A DNA stretch of 64,000 bases from Caprella mutica (lineage: Eukaryota > Arthropoda > Malacostraca > Amphipoda > Caprellidae), in contig CANNZV010001455.1 of assembly GCA_947561585.1 (NCBI GenBank), positions 1 through 64,000 of the forward strand, written 5' to 3'. The translations under genes and the position numbers were made by a program. Shown one piece after another: positions 48,525 through 60,299 of the stretch (positions within the stretch are counted from its first letter, which is position 1; every line of letters begins with the position of its first letter). The notes under the pieces were generated by a model, which was not told the origin of the DNA, ran no database searches, and worked only from the letters and a program-made list of their open reading frames with translations.

Positions 48525-50990
48525 TAGCGATCATCCTCCAAATTAGCGATCATCCTCCAGATTAGCGATCATCCTCCAAATTAGCGATCATCCTCCAAAT
48601 TAGCGATCATCCTCCAAATTAGCGATCATCCTCCAAATTAGCGATCATCCTCCAAATTAGCGATCATCCTCCAAATTAGCGATCATCCTCCAAATTAGCG
48701 ATCATCCTCCAAATTAGCGATCATCCTCCAAATTAGCGATCATCCTCCAAATTAGCGATCATCCTCCAAATTAGCTATCATCCTCCAAATTAGCGATCAT
48801 CCTCCAAATTAGCGATCATCCTCCAAATTAGCGATCATCCTCCAAATTAGCGATCATCCTCCAAATTAGCGATCATTCTCCCATTAGCGATCATCCTCCA
48901 AATGAGCGATCATTCTCCCATTAGCGATCATCCTCCAAATTAGCGATCATCCTCCAAATTAGCGATCATCCTCCAAATTAGCGATCATCCTCCAAATTAG
49001 CGATCATCCTCCAAATTAGCTATCATCCTCCAAATTAGCGATCATTCTCCCATTAGCGATCATCCTCCAAATTAGCGATCATCCTCCAAATTAGCGATCA
49101 TTCTCCCATTAGCGATCATCCTCCAAATTAGCGATCATCCTCCAAATTAGCGATCATCCTCCAAATTAGCTATCATCCTCCAAATTAGCGATCATCCTCC
49201 AAATTAGCGATCATCCTCCAAATTAGCGATCATCCTCCAGATTAGCGATCATCCTCCCATTATCGATCATCCTCCAAATTAGCGATCATCCTCCAAATTA
49301 GCGATCATCCTCCAAATTAGCTATCATCCTCCAAATTAGCGATCATCCTCCAAATTAGCGATCATCCTCCAAATTAGCGATCATCCTCCAAATTGGCGAT
49401 CATCCTCCAAATTAGCGATCATCCTCCAAATTAGCTATCATCCTCCAAATTAGCGATCATTCTCCCATTAGCGATCATCCTCCAAATTAGCGATATTCCT
49501 CCAAATTAGCGATCATTCTCCCATTAGCGATCATCCTCCAAATTAGCGATCATCCTCCAAATTAGCGATCATCCTCCAAATTAGCGATCATCCTCCAAAT
49601 TAGCTATCATCCTCCAAATTAGCGATCATCCTCCAAATTAGCTATCATCCTCCAAATTAGCGATCATTCTCCCATTAGCGATCATCCTCCAAATTAGCGA
49701 TCATCCTCCAAATTAGCGATCATTCTCCCATTAGCGATCATCCTCCAAATTAGCGATCATCCTCCAAATTAGCGATCATCCTCCAAATTAGCTATCATCC
49801 TCCAAATTAGCGATCATCCTCCAAATTAGCGATCATCCTCCAAATTAGCGATCATCCTCCAGATTAGCGATCATCCTCCCATTATCGATCATCCTCCAAA
49901 TTAGCGATCATCCTCCAAATTAGCGATCATCCTCCAAATTAGCTATCATCCTCCAAATTAGCGATCATCCTCCAAATTAGCGATCATCCTCCAAATTAGC
50001 GATCATCCTCCAAATTAGCGATCATCCTCCAAATTAGCGATCATCCTCCAAATTAGCTATCATCCTCCAAATTAGCGATCATTCTCCCATTAGCGATCAT
50101 CCTCCAAATTAGCGATCATCCTCCAAATTAGCGATCATTCTCCCATTAGCGATCATCCTCCAAATTAGCGATCATCCTCCAAATTAGCGATCATCCTCCA
50201 AATTAGCGATCATCCTCCAAATTAGCTATCATCCTCCAAATTAGCGATCATCCTCCAAATTAGCGATCATCCTCCAAATTAGCGATCATCCTCCAGATTA
50301 GCGATCATCCTCCCATTATCGATCATCCTCCAAATTAGCGATCATCCTCCAAATTAGCGATCATCCTCCAAATTAGCTATCATCCTCCAAATTAGCGATC
50401 ATCCTCCAAATTAGCGATCATCCTCCAAATTAGCGATCATCCTCCCATTATCGATCATCCTCCCATTATCGATCATCCTCCCATTATCGATCATCCTCCA
50501 AATTAGCGATCATCCTCCAAATTAGCGATCATCCTCCAAATTAGCTATCATCCTCCAAATTAGCGATCATCCTCCAAATTAGCGATCATCCTCCAAATTA
50601 GCGATCATCCTCCAAATTAGCGATCATCCTCCAAATTAGCGATCATCCTCCAAATTAGCTATCATCCTCCAAATTAGCGATCATCCTCCAAATTAGCGAT
50701 CATCCTCCAAATTAGCTATCATCCTCCAAATTAGCTATCATCCTCCAAATTAGCGATCATCTTCCAGATTAGCGATCATCCTCCCATTATCGATCATCAT
50801 CCAAATTAGCGATCATCCTCCAAATTAGAGATCATCCTCCAGATTAGCGATCATCCTCCAAATTAGCGATCGTCCTCCAAATTAGCGATCATCCTCCAAA
50901 TTAGAGATCATCCTCCAGATTAGCGATCATCCTCCAAATTAGCGATCATCCTCCAAATTAGTGATCATCCTCCAAATTATCGATCATCTT
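48525..50990 (+). repeat. 19-bp array with higher-order structure, about 130 copies
   Basis: Unit GATCATCCTCCAAATTAGC, with variants CTATC, CATTCTCCCATTAGC and CCCATTATC. The composite CCAGATTAGCGATCATCCTC followed by CCATTATCGATC recurs near 49237, 49859 and 50293, marking duplicated blocks several hundred bp long. Confidence 0.97.
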
Positions 50991-51044
50991 ACCATTAGTC
51001 GTTAAAGATAGACGGGGGACTGTTATTCGTGGTCCGACAATTGG

Positions 51045-51300
51045 GCTCGACGGCAATTGGGCCTGCCGACAATTGGGCCTGCCGACAATTGGGCCTGCCG
51101 ACAATTGGGCCCGCCGACAATTGGGCTCGCCGACAATTGGGCCTGCCGACAATTGGGCCCGCCGACAATTGGGCTCGCCGACAATTGGGTTCGCCGACAT
51201 TTGGGCTCGCCGACAATTGGGCTCGCCGACAATTGGGCCTGACGGCAATTGGGCCTGACGGCAATTGGGCCCGACGGCAATTGGGCTCGCTGACAATTGG
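51045..51300 (+). repeat. 16-bp array, about 16 copies
   Basis: Unit GCCGACAATTGGGCCT, with GACGGCAATTGGGC variants at both ends. It is GC-rich compared with its neighbours, contains CAATTG, and follows the 19-bp array directly. Confidence 0.95.
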
Positions 51301-51544
51301 GTTATAGAGTAAACACTCTATAGTGAACTAGTTGCAGTTCACTATAGAGGAGTTCTACTATACCAGTCACCATTTTTCTTATCCATTATAACTCATTAGT
51401 CACAGTATATCTGTCCCCTTATACCCATTATAGGGTGATATTAATATTAATAAGCTGTATGTATAATGGGTGTAAACCTTATACCTCCTGCATAGCCACT
51501 ATAGGTGTTATTGTATGTTAATAGAGGTGTAACTGACTTGTGAC

Positions 51545-52945
51545 CTTGTAGAGTGTTGTGATGAAACTGAACTGTGATAGTGACTGTGAATATTGATAGT
51601 CACTGTGATACTGACTGTGACTATTGATAGTCACTGTGATAGTGACTGTGACTATTGATAGTCACTGTGATAGTGACTGTGACTATTGATAGTCACTGTG
51701 ATAGTGACTGTGACTATTGATAGTCACTGTGATAGTGACTGTGACTATTGATAGTCACTGTGATAGTGACTGTGACTATTGATAGTCACTGTGATACTGA
51801 CTGTGACTATTGATAGTCACTGTGATACTGACTGTGACTATTGATAGTCACTGTGATAGTGACTGTGACTATTGATAGTCACTGTGATAGTGACTGTGAC
51901 TATTGATAGTCACTGTGATAGTGACTGTGACTATTGATAGTCACTGTGATACTGACTGTGACTATTGATAGTCACTGTGATACTGACTGTGACTATTGAT
52001 AGTCACTGTGATAGTGACTGTGACTATTGATAGTCACTGTGATAGTGACTGTGACTATTGATAGTCACTGTGATACTGACTGTGACTATTGATAGTCACT
52101 GTGATACTGACTGTGACTATTGATACTGACTGTGACTATCAATAGTCACTGTGATACTGACTGTGAATATTGATAGTCACTGTGATAGTGACTGTGACTA
52201 TTGATAGTCACTGTGATACTGACTGTGACTATTGATAGTCACTGTGATACTGACTGTGACTATCAATAGTCACTGTGATACTGACTGTGACTATTGATAG
52301 TCACTGTGATAGTGACTGTGACTATTGATAGTCACTGTGATAGTGACTGTGATTATCGATAGTCACTGTGATGATGACTGTGACTATTGATAGTCACTGT
52401 GATAGTGACTGTGACTATTGATAGTCACTGTGATACTGACTGTGACTATTGATAGTCACTGTGATAGTGACTGTGATTATCGATAGTCACTGTGATGATG
52501 ACTGTGACTATTGATAGTCACTGTGATAGTGACTGTGACTATTGATAGTCACTGTGATAGTGACTGTGATTATCGATAGTCACTGTGATGATGACTGTGA
52601 CTATTGATAGTCACTGTGATAGTGACTGTGACTATCAATAGTCACTGTGATACTGACTGTGACTATTGATAGTCACTGTGATAGTGACTGTGATTATCGA
52701 TAGTCACTGTGATGATGACTGTGACTATTGATAGTCACTGTGATAGTGACTGTGACTATTGATAGTCACTGTGATAGTGACTGTGATTATCGATAGTCAC
52801 TGTGATGATGACTGTGACTATTGATAGTCACTGTGATACTGACTGTGACTATCAATAGTCACTGTGATACTGACTGTGACTATTGATAGTCACAGTGATA
52901 CTGACTGTGACTATCAATAGTCACAGTGATACTGACAGTGACTAT
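51545..52945. repeat. 31-bp self-complementary array, about 45 copies
   Basis: Units contain GTGACTGTGACTATTGATAG and TCACTGTGATA. GACTATTGATAGTC and the flanking CACTGTGA/AGTGACTG parts pair, so each unit, and runs of units, can form hairpins. Variants: GATACTG, GATGATG and GATTATCGATAG, spread as repeated composite blocks after 52330. Confidence 0.97.
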
Positions 52946-53347
52946 CACTATATTTTAGAGTACATAGAACTCATACTGTGATAGCAGAGCAATGACCGGT
53001 AAATGAAGTGACTGCATTCACAGATTAGCTTTTCTTTAATTCAATAAACAGGACTGCTTTTGTTATATATTTCCCAATTACTACATTACAGCAGCACTAC
53101 CCTGTATCTGTAGCACTACAGTCAGCATCATCTCATTACCCTGTAGCTCTGTAATGTTCGTAAGTTTGTACTGCCTGTAGGTCTGATGTAATGATACACC
53201 TCGTGACGTCACTAATTGGGTATAATAACATACATGGCAACTCAGGGGCTGATATGGCAACTCAGGAGCTAATTTCAATTCGTATATTGCGTGGTATATG
53301 ACAATGGGTTAGATGGGATACTATCAACCCATTGTAATGCAAGTGAA

Positions 53348-53487
53348 CGCATTTATTTTATCTAATTCGCATTTATTTTATCTAATTCGCATTTATTTTA
53401 TCTAATTCGCATTTATTTTATCTAATTCGCATTTATTTTATCTAATTCGCATTTATTTTATCTAATTCGCATTTATTTTATCTAATT
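53348..53487 (+). repeat. 20-bp array, 7 copies
   Basis: CGCATTTATTTTATCTAATT, identical copies until the last. Confidence 0.95.
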
Positions 53488-53680
53488 TACCTTTCCTGAA
53501 CCTAATATATTTACCTATTGTAAAGTAGGTTAATTAAAGTCTCTAAATTGAAAGTTTATTTTTTGAATAAAGTTTTCAAATAGAAAGATGTGTCTATCCA
53601 TCATCCGGAACAATGGGTGAAAAATCGACGGAAATGATTTTTCCAGTTTTTTTTATAATTTATGTTTCGATGTAACAATG

Positions 53681-53907
53681 TTATTACCTTCGCAGAAATC
53701 GGAAGGTTATACTTTATAGGGCATTTTATTTAAAACTCAAAAAGTATTCAACCAAATTGTCTGAAATTTGATAAGACGATTGGTCAATGTCCAGGAACCA
53801 GCTGATTAGGTTTTGGGAGCGATCGGGTCAAAGGTCAAGGTCACGAAAAGGTCAATATCGATTGAAGCGGCGGGCGAAGGTGTGCGCTCTACGAGTGCCC
53901 GTTATAG
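53681..53907 (+). mobile_element. Helitron-like element, copy 5 (family C)
   Basis: Starts TTATTACCTTCGCAGAAATC and ends in the hairpin GCGCTC-TAC-GAGTGC followed by CCGTTATAG-T. ATAG replaces CTAG. The 94-codon open frame at 53813-54097 begins inside it and is not a gene. Confidence 0.65.
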
Positions 53908-54793
53908 TTTATTATATATTTTTATCTATTTATTCACAAATGCATTGAGAAAAATTATATTTGTTGTAACTAACCCTAGTGATAAACATATCGATAAAAT
54001 GTATAATTTATTAATATCTTGTATTTATTGTTTTTTTTTTGTTATTTATGTTAGTCCTGTAGGTTTTTGGGATTTAGTTAGTGTACTTTGTAGTTAATAA
54101 AGAGAACTACATTGGTAAAAAGGAATAAACAAACACTTTATTAATGGCAGAATAAGAGTAGAGAGATAAATTAAAAAGAAAGAGAAATGAGAGTGGAGAA
54201 AAAGAGGAATAAACCTGTGGAGAGGTGAGTGAGAGAAGAGGAAAATGAAGTGTAGGGAGTGAAGAGATAAATAATATTAATATATATCATTTTTATTATC
54301 TCTTTTTTTCACAATACTGTTTAACTTTCTTTACTTTCTGTTAGTTTTCTCTTAGATGTACAATTTACATGATTTATAATACTATTTATATTTTAATTCA
54401 TGCAATAAATTGTAACAATACCATATTGTTACTGATGGTTACAATGATTTATTGTTTATGATTAGTTAGACTCTAACAATTCTGTTCGTATTGTTTGCGT
54501 CAGTTCATGCGGATACAGTTATTAGTAATTGTTACTGTGGCTTTATATGATATGCATAGTGAATATGATTGCACTGTATTAACTAGGTTTTAAAAACAAC
54601 TATAGACCGAGATACCGGACAGTTCCACCTTTCCGATCATACTTACATTATGCTAGAAAAAATACCTTTATTATTTAACGTTTATTTTAATTGGTATCGA
54701 ATATGATCATGGATAACAATTATAATAAAGTTGATTTTTGTTATTAAATATTTATTTTCTTATTCGATCTTAAATGCTTAAAAATCGGCACAA

Positions 54794-54988
54794 GGTAAGT
54801 TACGAATTATCGGTCAGTACTACATCTTCGGTCATATAAGAAAAAAACAATATAAAAATTGTTATTATTACACAGTGCTATCTAATAACCCGGGTTATTA
54901 GATAGCACTGTGTAATAATAACAATTTTTATATTGTTTTTCTTATATGACCGAAGATGTAGTATTGACCGATAATTCGTAACTTACCC
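54794..54988. mobile_element. 195-bp near-perfect palindrome, foldback element family H
   Basis: Centred on CCCGGG (54889-54894), the arms of about 97 bp are almost exact reverse complements. They contain GTTACGAATTATCGGTCAGT, CATCTTCGGTCATATAAG and ACACAGTGCTATCTAATAAC. The outer ends read GGTAAGTTACG and CGTAACTTACC. Related copies are at 39785-39891 (one arm) and 60554-60764. Confidence 0.85.
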
Positions 54989-55278
54989 TATTTACTCATT
55001 ATTTATTTATTATTCACAAAATAAAAACAAATAATTAAGTAACTTTCAGTTAAAATCACATTATTACTTAATGTAGTAATACATTTCATAGCAACCAGCC
55101 GCTTAGTACGACCATAAAAATAAATCATTAATTATAAAATAATAAATTATTGTCAAAATTTACATAATAATAATCATTTCAATATTGATAAAATCAATTA
55201 GTTATTTAACTAAATATTTTTAAAATTATTTATTTATCCTCTTTTTTTTTAATTCTGAAACTGTTATTTTTTTTTTAG

Positions 55279-55439
55279 GTCCAATGGTGCCCCCTCCCAA
55301 CGCCCCCCAGTGAGGGGTCCACAGCCCCCCAATGGGTCTCTGCCCCCCTCTCCCTACACCTCCAAACAAAAAGACTCTGTGCTGGAAAAATTCAAACTAT
55401 TTAACAGTAAAGAAAAGGAACAGAACAGGAGTAAGATAG
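55279..55439 (+). CDS. sick: Neuron navigator (sickie/NAV) family, LEKFKLFNSKEKE exon
   Basis: The acceptor TTTTTTTTTTTAG has its AG at 55277-55278. Entering in phase 2 completes Arg, then reads Ser-Asn-Gly-Ala-Pro-Ser, RPPVRGPQPPNGSLPPSP, YTSKQKDSVLEKFKLFNSKE and KEQNRSKI. The KDSVLEKFKLFN segment is the recognisable navigator-family block. Two donors compete: ATAG|GTGAGT (exon end 55439, stronger, chosen) and GGA|GTAAGA (exon end 55430). They differ by 9 nt, so both leave phase 1 and both fit the next exon. The exon runs straight into a minisatellite whose unit repeats these same donor signals, so the true 3' edge could lie one or more repeats further on. The frame stays open for about five repeats (to stop TAG near 55556), each 24-bp repeat adding eight residues. 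Confidence 0.9.
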
Positions 55440-58400
55440 GTGAGTTAAAGGGGAGTAAGATAGGTGAGTTAAGGAGGAGTAAAATAGGTGAGTTAAGGAG
55501 GAGTAAGATAGGTGAGTTAAGGAGGAGTAAGATAGGTGAGTTAAGGGGAGTAAAATAGGTGAGTTAAGGAGGAGTAAGATAGGTGAGTTAAGGAGGAGTA
55601 AGATAGGTGAGTTAAGGGGAGTAAGATAGGTGAGTTAAGGAGGAGTAAGATAGGTGAGTTAAGGGGAGTAAGATAGGTGAGTTAAGGGGAGTAAGATAGG
55701 TGAGTTAAGGGGGAGTAAGATAGGTGAGTTAAGGGGAGTAAAATAGGTGAGTTAAGGAGGAGTAAGATAGGTGAGTTAAGGAGGAGTAAGATAGGTGAGT
55801 TAAGGAGGAGTAAGATAGGTGAGTTAAGGGGAGTAAAATAGGTGAGTTAAGGGGAGTAAAATAGGTGAGTTAAGGGGAGTAAGATAGGTGAGTTAAGGAG
55901 GAGTAAGATAGGTGAGTTAAGGGGAGTAAGATAGGTGAGTTAAGGGGGAGTAAGATAGGTGAGTTAAGGGGAGTAAGATAGGTGAGTTAAGGGGGAGTAA
56001 GATAGGTGAGTTAAGGGGAGTAAAATAGGTGAGTTAAGGAGGAGTAAGATAGGTGAGTTAAGGAGGAGTAAGATAGGTGAGTTAAGGGGAGTAAGATAGG
56101 TGAGTTAAGGAGGAGTAAGATAGGTGAGTTAAGGGGGAGTAAGATAGGTGAGTTAAAGGGGAGTTAGATAGGTGAGTTAAAGGGGAGTAAAATAGGTGAG
56201 TTAAGGGGGAGTTAGATAGGTGAGTTAAAGGGGAGTAAAATAGGTGAGTTAAGGGGGAGTTAGATAGGTGAGTTAAGGGGGAGTAAAATAGGTGAGTTAA
56301 GGGGGAGTTAGATAGGTGAGTTAAAGGGGAGTTAGATAGGTGAGTTAAAGGGGAGTAAAATAGGTGAGTTAAGGGGGAGTAAGATAGGTGAGTTAAAGGG
56401 GAGTTAGATAGGTGAGTTAAAGGGGAGTAAAATAGGTGAGTTAAAGGGGAGTAAAATAGGTGAGTTAAAGGGGAGTTAGATAGGTGAGTTAAGGGGGAGT
56501 TAGATAGGTGAGTTAAAGGGGAGTAAAATAGGTGAGTTAAGGGGGAGTTAGATAGGTGAGTTAAGGGGGAGTAAAATAGGTGAGTTAAGGGGGAGTTAGA
56601 TAGGTGAGTTAAAGGGGAGTTAGATAGGTGAGTTAAAGGGGAGTAAAATAGGTGAGTTAAGGGGGAGTAAGATAGGTGAGTTAAAGGGGAGTTAGATAGG
56701 TGAGTTAAGGAGGAGTAAGATAGGTGAGTTAAGGAGGAGTAAGATAGGTGAGTTAAGGGGAGTAAAATAGGTGAGTTAAGGGGAGTAAAATAGGTGAGTT
56801 AAGGGGAGTAAGATAGGTGAGTTAAGGAGGAGTAAGATAGGTGAGTTAAGGGGAGTAAGATAGGTGAGTTAAGGGGGAGTAAGATAGGTGAGTTAAGGGG
56901 AGTAAGATAGGTGAGTTAAGGGGGAGTAAGATAGGTGAGTTAAGGGGAGTAAAATAGGTGAGTTAAGGAGGAGTAAGATAGGTGAGTTAAGGAGGAGTAA
57001 GATAGGTGAGTTAAGGAGGAGTAAGATAGGTGAGTTAAGGGGAGTAAAATAGGTGAGTTAAGGGGAGTAAAATAGGTGAGTTAAGGGGAGTAAGATAGGT
57101 GAGTTAAGGAGGAGTAAGATAGGTGAGTTAAGGGGAGTAAGATAGGTGAGTTAAGGGGGAGTAAGATAGGTGAGTTAAGGGGAGTAAGATAGGTGAGTTA
57201 AGGGGGAGTAAGATAGGTGAGTTAAGGGGAGTAAAATAGGTGAGTTAAGGAGGAGTAAGATAGGTGAGTTAAGGAGGAGTAAGATAGGTGAGTTAAGGGG
57301 AGTAAGATAGGTGAGTTAAGGAGGAGTAAGATAGGTGAGTTAAGGGGGAGTAAGATAGGTGAGTTAAAGGGGAGTTAGATAGGTGAGTTAAAGGGGAGTA
57401 AAATAGGTGAGTTAAGGGGGAGTTAGATAGGTGAGTTAAAGGGGAGTAAAATAGGTGAGTTAAAGGGGAGTAAAATAGGTGAGTTAAAGGGGAGTAAGAT
57501 AGGTGAGTTAAGGAGGAGTAAGATAGGTGAGTTAAGGGGAGTAAGATAGGTGAGTTAAGGGGGAGTAAGATAGGTGAGTTAAGGGGAGTAAGATAGGTGA
57601 GTTAAGGGGGAGTAAGATAGGTGAGTTAAGGGGAGTAAAATAGGTGAGTTAAGGAGGAGTAAGATAGGTGAGTTAAGGAGGAGTAAGATAGGTGAGTTAA
57701 GGAGGAGTAAGATAGGTGAGTTAAGGGGAGTAAAATAGGTGAGTTAAGGGGAGTAAAATAGGTGAGTTAAGGGGAGTAAGATAGGTGAGTTAAGGGGAGT
57801 AAGATAGGTGAGTTAAGGGGGAGTAAGATAGGTGAGTTAAGGGGAGTAAAATAGGTGAGTTAAGGAGGAGTAAGATAGGTGAGTTAAGGAGGAGTAAGAT
57901 AGGTGAGTTAAGGAGGAGTAAGATAGGTGAGTTAAGGGGAGTAAAATAGGTGAGTTAAGGGGAGTAAAATAGGTGAGTTAAGGGGAGTAAGATAGGTGAG
58001 TTAAGGAGGAGTAAGATAGGTGAGTTAAGGGGAGTAAGATAGGTGAGTTAAGGGGGAGTAAGATAGGTGAGTTAAGGGGAGTAAGATAGGTGAGTTAAGG
58101 GAGAGTAAGATAGGTGAGTTAAGGGGAGTAAAATAGGTGAGTTAAGGAGGAGTAAGATAGGTGAGTTAAGGAGGAGTAAGATAGGTGAGTTAAGGGGAGT
58201 AAGATAGGTGAGTTAAGGAGGAGTAAGATAGGTGAGTTAAGGGGGAGTAAGATAGGTGAGTTAAAGGGGAGTTAGATAGGTGAGTTAAAGGGGAGTAAAA
58301 TAGGTGAGTTAAGGGGGAGTTAGATAGGTGAGTTAAAGGGGAGTAAAATAGGTGAGTTAAAGGGGAGTAAAATAGGTGAGTTAAAGGGGAGTTAGATAGG

Positions 58401-58545
58401 TGAGTTAAAGGGGAGTTAGATAGGTGAGTTAGAGCAGTAAAATAGGTGAGTTAAAGGGGAGTAAAATAGGTGAGTTAAAGGGGAGTTAGATAGGTGAGTT
58501 AAAGGGGAGTTAGATAGGTGAGTTAGAGGAGTAAAATAGGTGAGT
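55430..58545 (+). repeat. 23-24-bp array of repeated 5' splice sites, about 130 copies
   Basis: Unit GAGTAAGATAGGTGAGTTAA plus GGGG or GGAG. It starts at the very 3' end of the 55279 exon: the exon's own last bases (AGGAGTAAGATAG) and donor (GTGAGT) are the first unit. Nearly every unit has ATAG|GTGAGT, and most also GTAAGA. Units with GTTAGATAG or GTAAAATAG lose the second site but keep GTGAGT. A run of two GTAAAATAG units then GTAAGATAG recurs near 55826, 56757, 57037, 57722 and 57937, showing block duplication. Confidence 0.97.
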
Positions 58546-59009
58546 GAGAATAATGAACTTTATTGAACAAAATATTACATTTATACATTATTTACACTAG
58601 TACAGTACCTGTTATTGAATCTAAATTATATTCGAATGCAAGAATGTATTATGGATAAACATATTCTGATTAAACAAAAAAATTGTCTCTAAAAAGCCAA
58701 AATATAATTTTTTTTAATAATTAGTGTCAATATTATTGTAGTCCGTAGTCATGATACTGCCACAAGTGATTTGTTACTCCTTTTAATGTGTATTTACTAA
58801 TAAAAGTGTGACGGACAGACAGACGCGACTCTCATTATAGTGTACATTTATCAAGCCTATAATTATGAAGTTATGAATTGAATATTCTCTGGCAAAATAA
58901 AATAAGTTAGAGGAGTAAAATAGGATTTTCTAAATTAAAGTACATGCAAAGTACATAATATAAAGTAAAAATTTACATGCTATGTTCAGTCAAAATATAT
59001 ATATATATA

Positions 59010-59108
59010 TATATGTCATGATTTTTTGACAGTTTAACTAATTTGTAAGATTTGAAAATAATAGAAAATTAGAAAACCGTGATTTGAGATTCTTTTCTTT
59101 GATAGTAC
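59010..59108 (+). mobile_element. MITE family F fragment, right end
   Basis: AAGATTTGAAAATAATAGAA and the end TTCTTTTCTTTGATAGTAC match the right part of the 6829-7016 element. Here the end is single, not amplified, showing the ancestral state of the 24-bp unit. Confidence 0.55.
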
Positions 59109-59132
59109 ATATATATATGGTACATGCAAAGT

Positions 59133-59310
59133 ATATGTGAAGTACATGTTAAACTTATGCAAGTACATGTAATCACATGCAAGGTACATGGTACATCTAA
59201 TTACATGCAAGGTACATGGTACATCTAATTACATGCAAGGTACATGGTACATCTAATTACATGCAAGGTACATGGTACATCTAATCACATGCAAGGTACA
59301 TGGTACATTC
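59133..59310 (+). repeat. 28-bp array, about 5 copies
   Basis: Unit ACATGCAAGGTACATGGTAC plus ATCTAATT; first copies diverged. Confidence 0.85.
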
Positions 59311-59739
59311 CCGAAGGTTAGGTTCAACATTCCCTATGATTTACATGTCACAGTGTGACTATTATAGACTGTTTCATTGATTGAGAAATACCTTGACTAG
59401 CAGTCAGTGTGATGTACTTTCATAATGTCACTCCTATTCTTATGTTTTATTTTTTCCTTTTAAATTACAGTTACCATCTTACCTCAACCATAAAAATAAT
59501 TGCCATTAACTGTTTTTTCTCCTCTTCACTTTCTGTTACCCAATAATTAACTGTACTCTAAATATAAAGCAAATTATTATTAGCAAAAACCGGTATTCTG
59601 CCCCCATTAAATTCGGGTGATGAAAACTCTGAATATTAGAACAGTTATTCTTATTGTCTGGGTGGTGTCTTGGTTGGTGATAGGGAAATTAGGTTTCGGA
59701 ACTTTCGGTCTGATGTATGAATTAAAACGTATTATATCG

Positions 59740-59925
59740 GGGGGCGTACCGACCCCCCTGCCAGGTCAGTGTCACAACAACAAACTAGCGGATACTAGCC
59801 CCTCCCTCCAAACTTATTATTTAGATGTAAAGGGAGACATGCATCCCCCCGACCCCCCTGCCAGGTTATTAAGCAATAATGAAGTGTGCAGTACAATAAA
59901 CTAGCGTATACAACAAACTACTTTA
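59740..59925 (+). repeat. Two copies of element D with duplicated flank
   Basis: GACCCCCCTGCCAGGT occurs twice (about 59750 and 59850), each followed by CAAACTAGCG-type sequence at 59774 and 59889, so the unit was duplicated here with about 115-bp spacing. Confidence 0.55.
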
Positions 59926-60150
59926 CGGCCATTCATGTTTGGAGGCCTTTTATAATTCCGAGACCGAAATATCCAGACCGAATTTTCCGGGCACAATCTA
60001 GGATGCAGGTATCTAGGTTGTTTGTGATTGGTCATTGGTTGCCATCGCGATTTGAGTTACCAGTTAGTTATTTTTAAGCTAATTTGATAAATTAAAATTG
60101 TTGCTTAAGTTGAATCAAATTTAATTAATTAATTGTTCGTTATTGTTCAG

Positions 60151-60268
60151 GTACACAAAGCAAGAGGACCAGCTCCAGCAGTGGCTTCAGTTCTGCGAGG
60201 TCTGAGAGATCGGACAGCTCCATATCGGTCACATCGGACAACTTGAAACAGATACCGGGCAACCACAG
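60151..60268 (+). CDS. sick: Neuron navigator (sickie/NAV) family, SSSSGFSSARSERSDSS exon
   Basis: The acceptor TTCGTTATTGTTCAG (AG at 60149-60150) and donor CCACAG|GTAACT (exon end 60268) bound 118 nt. Entering in phase 1 it reads Thr-Gln-Ser-Lys, RTSSSSGFSSARSERSDSS, then ISVTSDNLKQIPGNH, leaving phase 2. The RTSSSSGFSSARSERSDSS block is the most diagnostic navigator sequence in the window; in the family it lies in the central Ser-rich region upstream of the coiled coils and AAA ATPase. No later exon of the gene is visible before the window ends, so the next intron is at least 3.7 kb. Confidence 0.92.
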
Positions 60269-60299
60269 GTAACTCACCCTTTTGCTAGTGTGCTTCATT

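Larger units (their letters stand above)
39088..55278 (+). other. Intron 3 of the navigator gene (16.2 kb)
   Basis: Donor GTGAGT and acceptor TTTTTAG flank exons with matching phase 2. It contains MITE and Helitron-like pieces and the large 23-, 19-, 31-, 32- and 18-bp arrays listed separately. In 39090-39780, 41705-42200, 42380-43800, 44330-44690, 45660-46125, 47690-48230, 52950-53340 and 53910-54790 nothing gene-like was found. Confidence 0.8.
55440..60150 (+). other. Intron 4 of the navigator gene, two thirds minisatellite
   Basis: The first 3.1 kb of this 4.7-kb intron is one 23-24-bp array carrying repeated 5' splice sites. The remainder holds a TA-dinucleotide run (58999-59014), a MITE fragment, a 28-bp array at 59133-59310 and two copies of a short dispersed element near 59.8 kb. 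In 58550-59000 and 59320-59730 I see nothing else. Confidence 0.8.

Noticed and set aside
53813..54097. 94-codon frame
   Set aside because: Begins inside a Helitron-like copy and has no recognisable protein features.
59617..60077. Frames of 95 and 63 codons between exons
   Set aside because: Overlap element D copies; no splice or family support.
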